NCBI GenBank assembly: GCA_963813195.1
Contig: CAWEYC010000015.1
Location: 377,651-441,650, forward strand
Length of the DNA: 64,000 nt
Source of the DNA: Roseiarcus sp963813195
Lineage (GTDB): Bacteria; Pseudomonadota; Alphaproteobacteria; Rhizobiales; Beijerinckiaceae
Direction: 5' to 3'
The notes beneath the pieces are model-generated. The model worked only from the letters and a program-made list of their open reading frames with translations, did no database searches and was not told the DNA's origin. Each line of letters begins with the position of its first letter. The stretch's first letter is position 1. Positions 53,396 to 62,397 of the stretch are shown in pieces. Both the position numbers and the translations under genes were made by a program.

Positions 53396-54370
53396 ATGAC
53401 CGCCAGTGCCCCCGTGTTGGACCCGGACATGACCGCGTTCCGCGACCTGATGGTGACTGGGCGGATTGATCCGACCGCGGCGCCGATCGAGGACGCGCGG
53501 CAAGGCGCCCGCGCTCTGCGCCTGCCCTGGAACACCGGTGGCCCCGTCATGGCCGAGACTCGCGAGGGAACGATTGCAGGCTTGCGCTGCCGGCTGCACT
53601 TGCCGCATCGCGCCGCCGCGCCACAGCCCGTTACGCTTTATCTGCACGGCGGCGGCTGGACGCTGCTCGACATCGACACCCACGATGATCTCGCTCGCCG
53701 GATCGCCGCGGCGAGCGCCAGCCCTGTCCTTCTCGTCGACTATCCCCGGGCCCCGGAACATGCCTTTCCGGTCCCGCTGAGGCGGCTCCATGCGCTGGCG
53801 TGCGCGCTCGGAACTGCAGAGATCGCCACAGGACTTTCGCCCTGCGATGTCGTGTTGTCTGGAGATTCGGCGGGCGCCAATCTCGCGCTCGCGCTCGCCC
53901 TCCTGCTGTGCCGCGAGGGCGGTCCGAGGCCGAAGGCTCTCGCGCTCCTCTACGGCTCGTTCACGCCCGACTTCGACACGCCTTCCCATCACGCCTACGG
54001 GGCGGGGACATTGCCGCTCACGACAGCCCGCATGCAATGGTTCTGGGACAATTACGTGCCGGACCGCGCGCTGCGCGACGATCCCCTCGCCGCGCCAAGT
54101 CGAGCCGATCTCTCAGGACTGCCGCCTGTCTTCCTTGGTGTCGCCCAGTATGACGTCCTTTTTGACGAGAACCTCGCAATCGCGGCTCGGCTGGGCGCAG
54201 CCGGAGTCGATCTCACGCTACGCAGCTATCCCGGCACGATCCATGGTTTTGCCGAGGCCGCGGGCGCTGTCGGCGCAGCGGTGGCCCAGCGCGCCCTATC
54301 CGAACTCGGCTCTTTCATCGCCGCGCACCTGAAACCCAAAGGAGCGGGCGCCACGCCCGAGGACGCATGA
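53396..54370 (+). CDS. Alpha/beta hydrolase (HSL-type esterase)
   Basis: A 324-residue alpha/beta hydrolase-3 family enzyme. Oxyanion hole HGGGW, nucleophile GDSAGAN, acid in VAQYDVLFDE and His in GTIHGFAEA. It could remove acyl groups from sugar substrates or open lactones. The ATG at 53396 is chosen because upstream sequence is low in complexity; ribosome site is weak. The stop overlaps the next start (ATGA), so it is coupled to the aldo/keto reductase gene. Confidence 0.9.
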   Translation: MTASAPVLDPDMTAFRDLMVTGRIDPTAAPIEDARQGARALRLPWNTGGPVMAETREGTIAGLRCRLHLPHRAAAPQPVTLYLHGGGWTLLDIDTHDDLARRIAAASASPVLLVDYPRAPEHAFPVPLRRLHALACALGTAEIATGLSPCDVVLSGDSAGANLALALALLLCREGGPRPKALALLYGSFTPDFDTPSHHAYGAGTLPLTTARMQWFWDNYVPDRALRDDPLAAPSRADLSGLPPVFLGVAQYDVLFDENLAIAARLGAAGVDLTLRSYPGTIHGFAEAAGAVGAAVAQRALSELGSFIAAHLKPKGAGATPEDA

Positions 54371-55383
54371 ATCCCCTCGCCAAACGCCCGCTCGGCAAGA
54401 GCGGCCTGCAGGTCACTCAACTGGGCTTCGGCGGCGCGCCCCTCGGCGACTTCTACGCCCGGCTTCCGGACTCACAAGCGATCGCGACCGTCGAGGCCGC
54501 CTACGCGGCCGACCTGCGGTTCTTCGACACGTCGCCGCTTTATGGCAATGGGCTCTCGGAGCACCGCTTCGGTCATGTGCTTCGCCAGAAGCCCCGCGAC
54601 TTCGTGCTCTCGACCAAGGTCGGCCGCTGGCTCAAGCCGCGCCCCGAAGCCGAGATCGACCGTGGCTGGTTCAAGGGCGGCCTCAACTTCGAGGCGGTGG
54701 TAGATTACAGCTACGACGGCGTCATGCGCTCGATCGACGGCAGCCTGCAGCGCCTCGGCCTCAACGCCATCGACGTGCTGCTGATCCATGATGTCGACGT
54801 CTGGACGCATGGGGCGGACGGCTACGAAACGCATTTCCGCACCGCAATGGCGGGCGCCTACAAGGCGCTCGATGAACTGCGGGCGGCCGGAACCATCGGC
54901 GCCGTCGGCATCGGCGTGAACGAGATCGAGCCCTGTCTGCGTTTTGCCCGCGAAGGCGATTTCGACTGTTTCCTCCTGGCCGGCCGCTACACGCTGCTGG
55001 AGCATGCCGCTCTCGACGAACTGCTGCCGCTCTGCACCCAGAAGAACATCGGCATCTTGCTAGGGGGGCCTTACAATTCCGGCATCCTGGCCACCGGCGC
55101 CATCCCGGACGCGAAGTACAACTATTTTCCGGCTCCGCCCGACATCATGGCGCGGGTGGCGCGGATCGAAGCCGTGTGCAAGCGCCACGACGTGCCGATC
55201 TCCGCCGCGGCGCTGCAGTTCCCGCTCGGGCATCCCGCCGTGTCGTCGATGATTCCCGGCGCCGTGAAGCCGGAGGAAGTCGAGCGCAACATGGCGCTGA
55301 TGCGGAGCGCGATACCGGCCGACCTCTGGGCCGAGTTGAAGCGTGAAGGTCTGATGCCTGCAGATGCGCCGGTCCCCGCATGA
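54367..55383 (+). CDS. Aldo/keto reductase, sugar dehydrogenase-like
   Basis: A 338-residue AKR. Catalytic Asp and Tyr in RFFDTSPLYGNGLSEHRFG, Lys in VLSTKVGRWLKP, His in DVLLIHDVDVWTHG. It is close to the D-threo-aldose 1-dehydrogenase (L-fucose dehydrogenase) group, which oxidises L-fucose and related sugars to lactones. In this locus a lactonase-like amidohydrolase and two sugar importers fit that role. Overlaps both neighbours by four bases. Confidence 0.92.
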   Translation: MNPLAKRPLGKSGLQVTQLGFGGAPLGDFYARLPDSQAIATVEAAYAADLRFFDTSPLYGNGLSEHRFGHVLRQKPRDFVLSTKVGRWLKPRPEAEIDRGWFKGGLNFEAVVDYSYDGVMRSIDGSLQRLGLNAIDVLLIHDVDVWTHGADGYETHFRTAMAGAYKALDELRAAGTIGAVGIGVNEIEPCLRFAREGDFDCFLLAGRYTLLEHAALDELLPLCTQKNIGILLGGPYNSGILATGAIPDAKYNYFPAPPDIMARVARIEAVCKRHDVPISAAALQFPLGHPAVSSMIPGAVKPEEVERNMALMRSAIPADLWAELKREGLMPADAPVPA

Positions 55384-56925
55384 CAGGCTCAGTCGGCAGT
55401 CCGCGTCTGGCGCTCAGCGGCATCGCCAAGAGCTTTGGCGGCATCGAGGCCCTCAAGGGCGTGAGCTTTGCTATCCAGCCCGGAGAAATTCACGCCTTGC
55501 TCGGAGAGAACGGAGCGGGCAAATCGACGCTCGTCAAGATCGTCTCGGGTCTGCAGACGGCCGATGCCGGGGAGATCCGATTGGACGGCGAACTCGTCCG
55601 CTTCAGGACGCCCATGGAGGCCCGCAAGGCCGGTGTCGTTGCGGTCTATCAGGACCCAAAACTGTTTCCGCACCTCGACGTCGCCGAGAACATCTTCATG
55701 GGCGTGCAGCCGCTGGACCGGCTCGGCGCCATCGACAAGCGCCGGATGTACGAGAGGGCGCGCGAGCTTCTGGCCGATCTCGACGCCCACCTCGATCCCA
55801 CCACCATGGTGGCCGCCCTCTCGATCGGCGAGGTGCAGTTCGTCGAATTCGCCCGCGCCATGGCGGAGGGTGTCGATCGCCTGCTCTTCCTGGACGAGCC
55901 GACAGCGGCGCTGACACCATCCGAAACCGAGCGGCTGTTCCGCATCGTGCGCCGCCTGCGCGACAAGGGCACATCGGTGGTCTTCATCTCTCATCGAACT
56001 CGAGGAACTCGAGGGGCTCGTCGACACCGTCACGGTGCTGCGCGACGGAAATCACGTAGCCACCCAACCTGCGGCGGCACTGAACGAGCAAGCGGTCGTC
56101 AAACTGATGGTCGGCCGGTCGCTCGATCAGCTTTATACAGGCGAGCCTCCGGAAGGCACGCCGTCTAAGGCCGTGGTGGGCGCCGAGCGCCTGCGCGTCG
56201 AGGACCTCGGCCAGCGCGGCGCCTTCGACGGCGTCTCCTTCGCGCTTCATGCCGGCGAGATCGTCGCGATGGCTGGGCTCGTCGGCGCCGGGCGGAGCGA
56301 GATCGCCCACACCATCTTCGGGCTCACGCCGCCGACCGCCGGTCGGGTGTTCCTCAACGGACAGGAGGTCAGGGTGACGAGCCCGCGGCAGATGCTCGAA
56401 CTCGGCGTGGCCTATCTGCCGGAAGACCGCGACGCCGAGGGGCTGATCCCGCGTCTGTCGATCCTGCGCAATCTCGTCCTGCCGATCATGGGGCGGCTTG
56501 CCCGGTTCGGCGTCGTGGCGCCGGGCCGGGAGCGCGCGATCGCCAAGACTTATGCGGCCGATCTCCAGATCAAAGCGGGCAGCGTCGAGCAGACGGTTGC
56601 GACATTGTCGGGCGGCAACCGGCAGAAAGTGGTGCTCGGCAAGTGGCTCGCCATGAATCCGACCGTGCTCATTCTCGACGAGCCGACTCACGGCATCGAC
56701 GTCGGCACCAAGGCGCAGGTCCATCGCATCGCTCGCGATCTCGCCGACAAGGGGCTTGCGATCCTGGTGATCTCCTCAGACCTGCCGGAGGTTTTGCGCA
56801 TGGGAGACCGGATCATCGTCATCGCGGAGGGTCGCGTCAGCGGCACGTTCTCCCGCGGGGAAGCCACGCAGGAGAAGATCATGACGGCGGCCTCCCTGCG
56901 CAGCCGAAAGGGGGCGGCCGCATGA
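55380..56925 (+). pseudogene. Ribose-type sugar ABC transporter ATPase (system 2), one frameshift
   Basis: Domain 1 is intact to FISHR (Walker A GENGAGKSTLVK, signature region LSIGEVQFVEFARAM, Walker B LLFLDEPTAAL). At 55997-55998 an extra A changes HRLEELEGLVDTVTVLRD to HRTRGTRGARR. Restoring it joins the frame to domain 2 (VAMAGLVGAGRSEIAHT, LSGGNRQKVVLGKWL, LILDEPTHGIDVG) ending at 56925. About 515 residues when repaired. All neighbours are intact and overlap by four bases, so a sequencing error is quite possible. Confidence 0.88.
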
Positions 56926-57977
56926 GCGTCCGCTCGCCAGCCTCGGTGGCGCGGGACGTTGGGCCGCAATCGGTTGCTGTGCCGGCCACGCGCCGGCGAC
57001 GCATGCAACTGCTGCAGAATCGGGCGCTTGGGGTTGCCGTCTTCCTCGTCCTGCTTTGCGTTTTCTTCTCGGCCCTCAACCCCAATTTTGCCAGCCTCGG
57101 CAACATCAACACAATCGCGTTGAACGCGGCGATCCTTGTCGTGGTTGCCTCCGCCGAGGCCATGGTGGTCATCACCCGGAACTACGACCTGTCCGTTGGT
57201 TCGACCGTCGCACTCGCCTCCTATGTTGGCCTCGACGTGATCCGGCTGTTTCCGCATGCGGGCCCCATTCTCATCCTCGTGCCGGTCGGGCTCGGCGCGC
57301 TGTGCGGCGTGGTGAATGGCGCGCTGGTGGCTTATGGCCGGTTGCCCTCGGTCGTCGCCACCCTGGGAACCATGTCCATCTTCCGCGGGTTGGCGTTTCT
57401 TTATGCCAATGGCGGCCAGATCAACGGCAAGGACCTGCCAGCCTGGGTGGCCGGAACCGCGACGAGCCACATCTTCGGCCTCTCCGTGCTCATCCTCGTC
57501 GCCTGCGCCGTGGTGACGCTCGCGAGCTTCATGCTGGGCAGGTTGCGTATCGGGCGGAAGATCTATGCGATCGGCTCGAATCCCGAGGCCGCGGTGTTCT
57601 ACGGCCTGGACGCCCGCGCGGTTATCTTCCGGGCCTATGTGATGGCCGGACTGCTGACCGGTCTCGCCGCCTATCTCTTCGCCGCGCGTGCGAGTTGGAT
57701 CGTACCCTATCTCGCGCAGGGCCTCGAACTCACGGCGCTTGCCGCCGTGGTGATCGGCGGCGTCAGCGTGCTTGGCGGCTCAGGCACGATCTTCGGCGCG
57801 GCGCTCGGCGCTGTGACCCTGGCGGCGCTCGACAACGGGCTCGTGCTCCTCGGCGCCTCCGAGTTCGCGCGGCAGTTCATCCAGGGCGCGGCCATCGTGA
57901 TCGCGGTGGTCATCGACGCCGTCGTGCAGCGGCGGATCCAGGATCTGCTCAAGACCATGCGCAGCCGGAGGTCCTGA
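56922..57977 (+). CDS. Ribose-type sugar ABC permease (system 2, first)
   Basis: A 351-residue RbsC-like permease. Hydrophobic helices begin at ALGVAVFLVLLCVFFSALNP; typical motifs are NYDLSVGSTVALASYVGLD, GRLPSVVATLGTMSIFRGLA and AIGSNPEAAVFYGLDARAVI. Start overlaps the ATPase stop (ATGA), and stop overlaps the next permease (TGATG). Systems with two permeases of this family include rhamnose and AI-2 importers. Confidence 0.93.
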   Translation: MSVRSPASVARDVGPQSVAVPATRRRRMQLLQNRALGVAVFLVLLCVFFSALNPNFASLGNINTIALNAAILVVVASAEAMVVITRNYDLSVGSTVALASYVGLDVIRLFPHAGPILILVPVGLGALCGVVNGALVAYGRLPSVVATLGTMSIFRGLAFLYANGGQINGKDLPAWVAGTATSHIFGLSVLILVACAVVTLASFMLGRLRIGRKIYAIGSNPEAAVFYGLDARAVIFRAYVMAGLLTGLAAYLFAARASWIVPYLAQGLELTALAAVVIGGVSVLGGSGTIFGAALGAVTLAALDNGLVLLGASEFARQFIQGAAIVIAVVIDAVVQRRIQDLLKTMRSRRS

Positions 57978-58966
57978 TGACACCGACCGCCTCGCCTCGC
58001 GCCTTCGTCTGGGAAGCGACCCTGGTGGTCCTTATCCTTCTCGTCGCCACATGGGCCAGTCTGACCTCGCCCTTCTATCTGTCCTTCGACCAGATCACCT
58101 ATTCGCTGCAGCAGTCGGTGGCCGTCGTCGGGCTCATCGCGCTGGGCCTCATGGCCGTGGTGGTCGTCGGTGAGATCGATATCTCGCTGCCGGCAATCCT
58201 GGCGCTGGGCAACATCCTCTTCATGCAACTGGCGATCGCGAAGGTATCCGTGTGGCTCGCGGCGCCGATCGTGGTTGCCGTCTGCGCCCTGGCGGGGTTG
58301 TTCAACGGTCTTTTCGTCGTCGCCTTTGGCCTGCCCTCGCTCGCGGTGACCCTCGGCGCCATGGGCGCCTATCGGGCGCTGGCGCTCCTCCTCGCCGGCC
58401 AGGAAGGGTTCGCCCAGTTTCCGGACAGCTATCTTTGGGTCGGATCGACCCTGATCGGCGGTCTCCTGCCGGCCTCCCTGGTTCTCGTCGCCGTCGCCGC
58501 CGTGATCTTCGCCTTCGTGATGCACGGCACCGTGCTCGGCCGAAGCTTCTTCATCTGTGGGCTCAGCCCGCGCGCGGCGCTGATGTCGGGCGTGCGGGTG
58601 CGGGGGGTGAAGATGACCGCGTTCGCCATCGGCGGCGCCATGGCCGGGCTCGCCTCGCTTGTCTATATCGGCCAGTTCCAGTCGGCGCGGGCCGACAATG
58701 CCAGCGACATGCTGCTGTTCGTAGTCACGGCCGTGGTTCTCGGCGGCGTCGATATTTTCGGAGGGCGCGGCAACGTCGTTGGCGTCCTGCTGTCCCTGCT
58801 TCTGCTGGGCACGCTCAAGAACGGCATGGGCCTCGCGAACGTGGCGGGCTCGGTGCAGACCCTGGTGATCGGAGCCGTGCTCATCGTGAGCGTACTGATC
58901 GCCCAAAACGGCTCATGGACAGGCGCATTCAGGCGTCTGCGGATAAGGGCTAACGGACGAGCCTGA
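57977..58966 (+). CDS. Ribose-type sugar ABC permease (system 2, second)
   Basis: A 329-residue permease paralogous to its neighbour: VVVVGEIDISLPAILALGNI, FGLPSLAVTLGAMGAYRALA, ICGLSPRAALMSGVRVRGVK and VVLGGVDIFGGRGNVVGVLL. The pair would form a heterodimeric channel as in RhaPQ or LsrCD. It is followed 18 bp later by the binding protein. Confidence 0.93.
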   Translation: MTPTASPRAFVWEATLVVLILLVATWASLTSPFYLSFDQITYSLQQSVAVVGLIALGLMAVVVVGEIDISLPAILALGNILFMQLAIAKVSVWLAAPIVVAVCALAGLFNGLFVVAFGLPSLAVTLGAMGAYRALALLLAGQEGFAQFPDSYLWVGSTLIGGLLPASLVLVAVAAVIFAFVMHGTVLGRSFFICGLSPRAALMSGVRVRGVKMTAFAIGGAMAGLASLVYIGQFQSARADNASDMLLFVVTAVVLGGVDIFGGRGNVVGVLLSLLLLGTLKNGMGLANVAGSVQTLVIGAVLIVSVLIAQNGSWTGAFRRLRIRANGRA

Positions 58967-58984
58967 AGATCAAGGGAGGAAAAA

Positions 58985-60079
58985 ATGGACGACAGGGACA
59001 TCAAACAACTGACCGGCGCGCTCGAACAGGGCCGGATCTCGCGCCGCGCCTGGCTGCGGGCGATGCTCGGCTCGGGCCTATCGCTACCCGCGATTGGCGG
59101 CCTCCTGGCCGGAGCCGGCGTATCGATCGGGCGGGCCGCCGCCGACACGCCCCTGCGGGTCTTCAACGTGCCCAAGTTCACCGGCTTCGTGTTCTTCGAA
59201 CTCGCGCGGGCGGGTGGCGAGCAGGCCTGCAAGGAACTCGGCGCGAAGCAGACCTATGTCGGCACCACCACTGCCGATGTGGAGGGCCAGGTCTCCGTTC
59301 TCCAGAACATCGTGCCGCAGAAGCCGGACGTCATCGTGCTCGGCGCGCTCGATCTCAACGCGCCCGTGCCGACCCTGAGGCAGGCGCGGCAGCGCGGGGC
59401 GGTGGTCGTCACCTTCGATTCGGACGTGGCAGAGCCTGGGCGTGACCTGTTTGTCAACATGGCGCCGTTCGAGATCCAGGCGAAGGCCATGCTCGAATCC
59501 GCCCTCGCCAATTCGCCCGAAGGCGGCAAGGCCATCTGGATCGCGCCGACCCCGACAGTCGCGAACTTCATCTCGCAGAAGAAGGCGCTCGATGCGCTGA
59601 TCGCCAGCGACCCGAAGTACAAGACGATCCAATTTATCGACACGCTCTATGCAAATGACGATCCCGACAAGAGCTACTCCATTGGCGCCTCGGCCATGCA
59701 AGCGCACCCTGACGTAAAACTCTTCATCTCCGGCTCGGGCATTTCAACGCCGGCCATCAACAAGGCCATCCAGGACACCGGCAAGTCCGGCCAGGTCTTC
59801 GCGACGGGTTTTGCTCTCCCGAGCACGATGAAGACCTATCTGGATAGCGGCGCCTGCAAGCAATACGCGCTGTGGAGCCCGTACAAATTCGGTTATATGG
59901 CCACCTACTGTGGGATTCTCATGAAGTCGGGCAAAATGTCGAAGACGGCCGGGACCAAAGTGAACGTGCCCACAATAGGCGAGCGCACCGTGGAACAGGG
60001 CGGCATCGCCAATCTCAATTCGATGCTATTCTTTACGAAGGGCCACGACGACTTTGACTCGGCACAGCCGATGGGGTGA
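58985..60079 (+). CDS. Sugar-binding periplasmic protein (system 2), RhaS/LsrB-like
   Basis: A 364-residue type 1 periplasmic binding protein. The leader has a twin-Arg motif (ISRRAWLRAMLGSGLSLPAI), so export by Tat is likely. The mature part has the family blocks NVPKFTGFVFFELARAGGEQ, KPDVIVLGALDLNAPVPTLR and VVVTFDSDVAEPGRDLFVNM. The ATG follows GGGAGG. Ligand is probably an aldose such as rhamnose or fucose (inference from permease pair and neighbours). Confidence 0.92.
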   Translation: MDDRDIKQLTGALEQGRISRRAWLRAMLGSGLSLPAIGGLLAGAGVSIGRAAADTPLRVFNVPKFTGFVFFELARAGGEQACKELGAKQTYVGTTTADVEGQVSVLQNIVPQKPDVIVLGALDLNAPVPTLRQARQRGAVVVTFDSDVAEPGRDLFVNMAPFEIQAKAMLESALANSPEGGKAIWIAPTPTVANFISQKKALDALIASDPKYKTIQFIDTLYANDDPDKSYSIGASAMQAHPDVKLFISGSGISTPAINKAIQDTGKSGQVFATGFALPSTMKTYLDSGACKQYALWSPYKFGYMATYCGILMKSGKMSKTAGTKVNVPTIGERTVEQGGIANLNSMLFFTKGHDDFDSAQPMG

Positions 60080-60451
60080 TCGGGGCTTCCGCAAGAGCAG
60101 GCGGAGTATAGGGCAGTTCAACTTCAGCGCCGCCCGAGCTCAAGGGCACGGCGCTGCCGGACATCGTAAGATGTCCGAGCCGCCGTGTCCCGGGCAACGC
60201 GTTCTCGTCTAGTCGCAATATGCGAAGCGGCCTCACGGGCGTTGTCACATTGCCCAAGAATAGGCGATTTTTCTCGGATACGCGACGTCATCCAGTTCCT
60301 TAAATCGTTGATTCTGCTCTGTGCGGTTTTCGAGCCGGCTCCACCATTGACAAGTAAAACTCGCCAACGTGACAATGCCACCTGGACTTTGCAGGAACGT
60401 GGCCATCGCGCCTCATGATCCGGGGCAGCGGAACGAAAAGGGCATATATCT
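60080..60451. other. Intergenic region
   Basis: A minus-strand frame 60124-60510 is open but unrecognised and overlaps the next gene. A TTGACA at 60348 with TGACAA 17 nt later could be a promoter for the DUF427 gene. No terminator is evident after the binding protein. Confidence 0.35.
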
Positions 60452-61336
60452 ATGGGACTCTCCTGGCAACAAGGCCCGTTAGGCGGCGCAACGGTGGGTC
60501 GCTTCCTCACTTCTGACCCGCTCCCACCGCGGCTGCTGTTCGCCGAGCCGTTGCGCAGGCGGATGCGCGTGAAGTACGCGGGCGAGTGGATCGCCGAGAG
60601 CGAGGACGTGATTCTTCTACACGAGCCCGCCCGCTACCCGGTCGCGTATTTTCCGCTCGCTGATGTCCGGCCAGACGTCCTTGCGAGCGAGAGCCGGACG
60701 ACGCAGCACCGTGACCTTGGCGACACCGCATGGTTCAAAGTTCGCGTCGGAGACAGAAGCATAGATCACGCTGCATGGCGGCACACCGCATTGCCTGAGT
60801 ACGCGACCGATCTGCAAAGTCGGGTCGCGTTTGCGTGGCGAGCGATGGACGCCTTCTACGAGGAGGATGAGCGCATCGTTGGCCACGCCGCGGACCAATA
60901 CCACCGCATCGATATCCGCCAGAGTTCCCGACACTTGGTCGTCCGGCTCGAGGATCGGGTGATTGCCGACACAACTCGTCCGGTCGTGCTGTTCGAGTCT
61001 GGCTTCGCGCCGCGCTGGTATGTGCCGCGCGAAGACATTGACCAGACTGCACTGACGCCAGCCGAGGGACAAACATTTTGCCCCTACAAGGGCCTGGCGA
61101 ACTACTACCACATCGGCGGCCGAGAGAAGGCGGCCTGGTCCTATCAGCAGGCGTGGCCCGAGGTCGCGCGGGTCTCCAATATGGTCTCATTCGAACCTGA
61201 CGAGATCGACGTCTTTCTGGACGACAAGAAACTCGTGGCGCCGCCGGGCCAGCGCGTCGTGCCGCATGGGATCGACCGAGGCCTGGATCCCGACGAAATG
61301 CTGGAGCGCCGCGGCGTCAACCGTTCAAGCGCCTAG
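60452..61336 (+). CDS. DUF427 family protein with two DUF427 domains
   Basis: A 294-residue protein with tandem DUF427 domains. The first spans about 35-110 (MRVKYAGEWIAESEDVILLH, PVAYFPLADV), the second about 165-265 (RLEDRVIADTTRPVVLFESG, WYVPREDIDQTALTPAEG, TFCPYKGLANYYHIGG). No signal peptide. DUF427 proteins are small beta-tent proteins of unknown function. No operon partner is seen; a TetR remnant follows. Confidence 0.88.
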   Translation: MGLSWQQGPLGGATVGRFLTSDPLPPRLLFAEPLRRRMRVKYAGEWIAESEDVILLHEPARYPVAYFPLADVRPDVLASESRTTQHRDLGDTAWFKVRVGDRSIDHAAWRHTALPEYATDLQSRVAFAWRAMDAFYEEDERIVGHAADQYHRIDIRQSSRHLVVRLEDRVIADTTRPVVLFESGFAPRWYVPREDIDQTALTPAEGQTFCPYKGLANYYHIGGREKAAWSYQQAWPEVARVSNMVSFEPDEIDVFLDDKKLVAPPGQRVVPHGIDRGLDPDEMLERRGVNRSSA

Positions 61337-61368
61337 GGACTCCTTCACGGTGCGCAAGTGAGATTGCC

Positions 61369-61494
61369 ATGGAAATCCAGCAACCTCGGTCGAACTTCGT
61401 TCAGCGCCATGGCGTCACCGCCGCCAGCTTTTACAATGTCTTCGGCGGTAAGCGCGCGATCTACTAGAAGGCGCTGGATCACTCTGTTGAAGGG
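61369..61494 (+). pseudogene. TetR family regulator fragment cut by IS21
   Basis: The frame reads QRHGVTAASFYNVFGGKRAI, then Tyr, a TAG stop, then KALDHSVEGS. This is the end of a TetR helix-turn-helix (usual form TAASFYNAFGDKRALYERAL). The rest is replaced by the IS21 end. Confidence 0.6.
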
Positions 61495-61559
61495 AGTGTG
61501 TCAACGCCGGAGGGATTCTGCAGCGGCCAGCCGGAGCAAAAGTGCAGCACGGACGCAAG

Positions 61560-61591
61560 CAAGAAGGCCCCCGATATCGGGGGCCTTCTTG
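61560..61591. terminator. Perfect palindromic hairpin downstream of istB
   Basis: Arms CAAGAAGGCCCCCGAT and ATCGGGGGCCTTCTTG are exact complements with no loop. On either strand the stem ends in a T-rich side (CTTCTTG), so it could work as a two-way terminator at the IS end. Confidence 0.65.
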
Positions 61592-61602
61592 CTTGTCGCA
61601 GT

Positions 61603-62397
61603 TCACTCCTGAGAGGCGCCGTCCGATGGCGGTTCGGACTTGGCCCTACGGGCGCGGCGCTTGCTTTGGGCGAGCCTGAAGCTATCGCCGTTCATTTCGA
61701 GGATATGGACGTGATGCGTGAGGCGGTCGAGGAGCGCGCCTGTCAGCCGCTCGGAGACGAACACGGATGTCCACTCGTCGAATGGCAGGTTGCTCGTGAC
61801 GATCGTCGAGCCGCGTTCGTATCTTTGACTGAACACTTCGAACAGAAGTTCTGCGCCGGTTGGCGACAGCGGAACATAGCCGAGTTCGTCTATGATCAAC
61901 AGCTTGTAGGCGGCGAGTTGCCGCTGGAATCGTAAGAGCCGCTTGTCGTCACGCGCCTCAAGAAGTTCGTGGACCAGAGCGGACGCCGTGATGAAGCCGA
62001 CCGATAGGCCCTTTTGGCAAGCCGCCAAGCCGAGCCCGAGCGCAACGTGACTCTTGCCCGTGCCGCTGTTGCCGACGGCGATGATATTCTCGCGCCGCGC
62101 GACATATTCCGAGCGCGCCAGTTCCAGCACCAACATCTTATTCAGCGATGGCAACGCCAGAAAGTCGAACGTGTCGAGGCTTTTGACCGTCGGGAACCGC
62201 GCCGCCTTGATCCGACGCTCCACCATGCGCCGCTCGCGATCGATCATCTCCATCTCGGCCAGCCGCATCAGGTAGCGCGGATGGTCGACGCCTTCAGTCG
62301 CGCATAGACGAGCGACCTTGTCGTATTCGCGCAAGAACGTCGGTAGCTTCAGCGCCTTCAGATGGTGAGCGAGCAGGATCTGCGGTGTGTTGGTCAT
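61603..62397 (-). CDS. istB: IS21 helper ATPase IstB
   Basis: A 264-residue AAA+ ATPase. IstB_N (LKALKLPTFLREYDKVARLC), Walker A GNSGTGKSHVALGLG, Walker B LLIIDELGYVPLSPTGAELL, sensor SNLPFDEWTSVF. IstB guides IstA to target DNA. Its start overlaps the istA stop by four bases. Confidence 0.95.
   Translation of the reverse strand: MTNTPQILLAHHLKALKLPTFLREYDKVARLCATEGVDHPRYLMRLAEMEMIDRERRMVERRIKAARFPTVKSLDTFDFLALPSLNKMLVLELARSEYVARRENIIAVGNSGTGKSHVALGLGLAACQKGLSVGFITASALVHELLEARDDKRLLRFQRQLAAYKLLIIDELGYVPLSPTGAELLFEVFSQRYERGSTIVTSNLPFDEWTSVFVSERLTGALLDRLTHHVHILEMNGDSFRLAQSKRRARRAKSEPPSDGASQE

Noticed and set aside
57056..58966. A very long open frame (636 codons) across the two permease genes
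   Set aside because: Its first half is an out-of-frame shadow of the first permease; only the part from 57977 has family homology.
61358..61612. Open frames over the IS21 left end as genes
   Set aside because: They cross the TetR remnant, terminal repeats and the hairpin, and have no homology in those frames.
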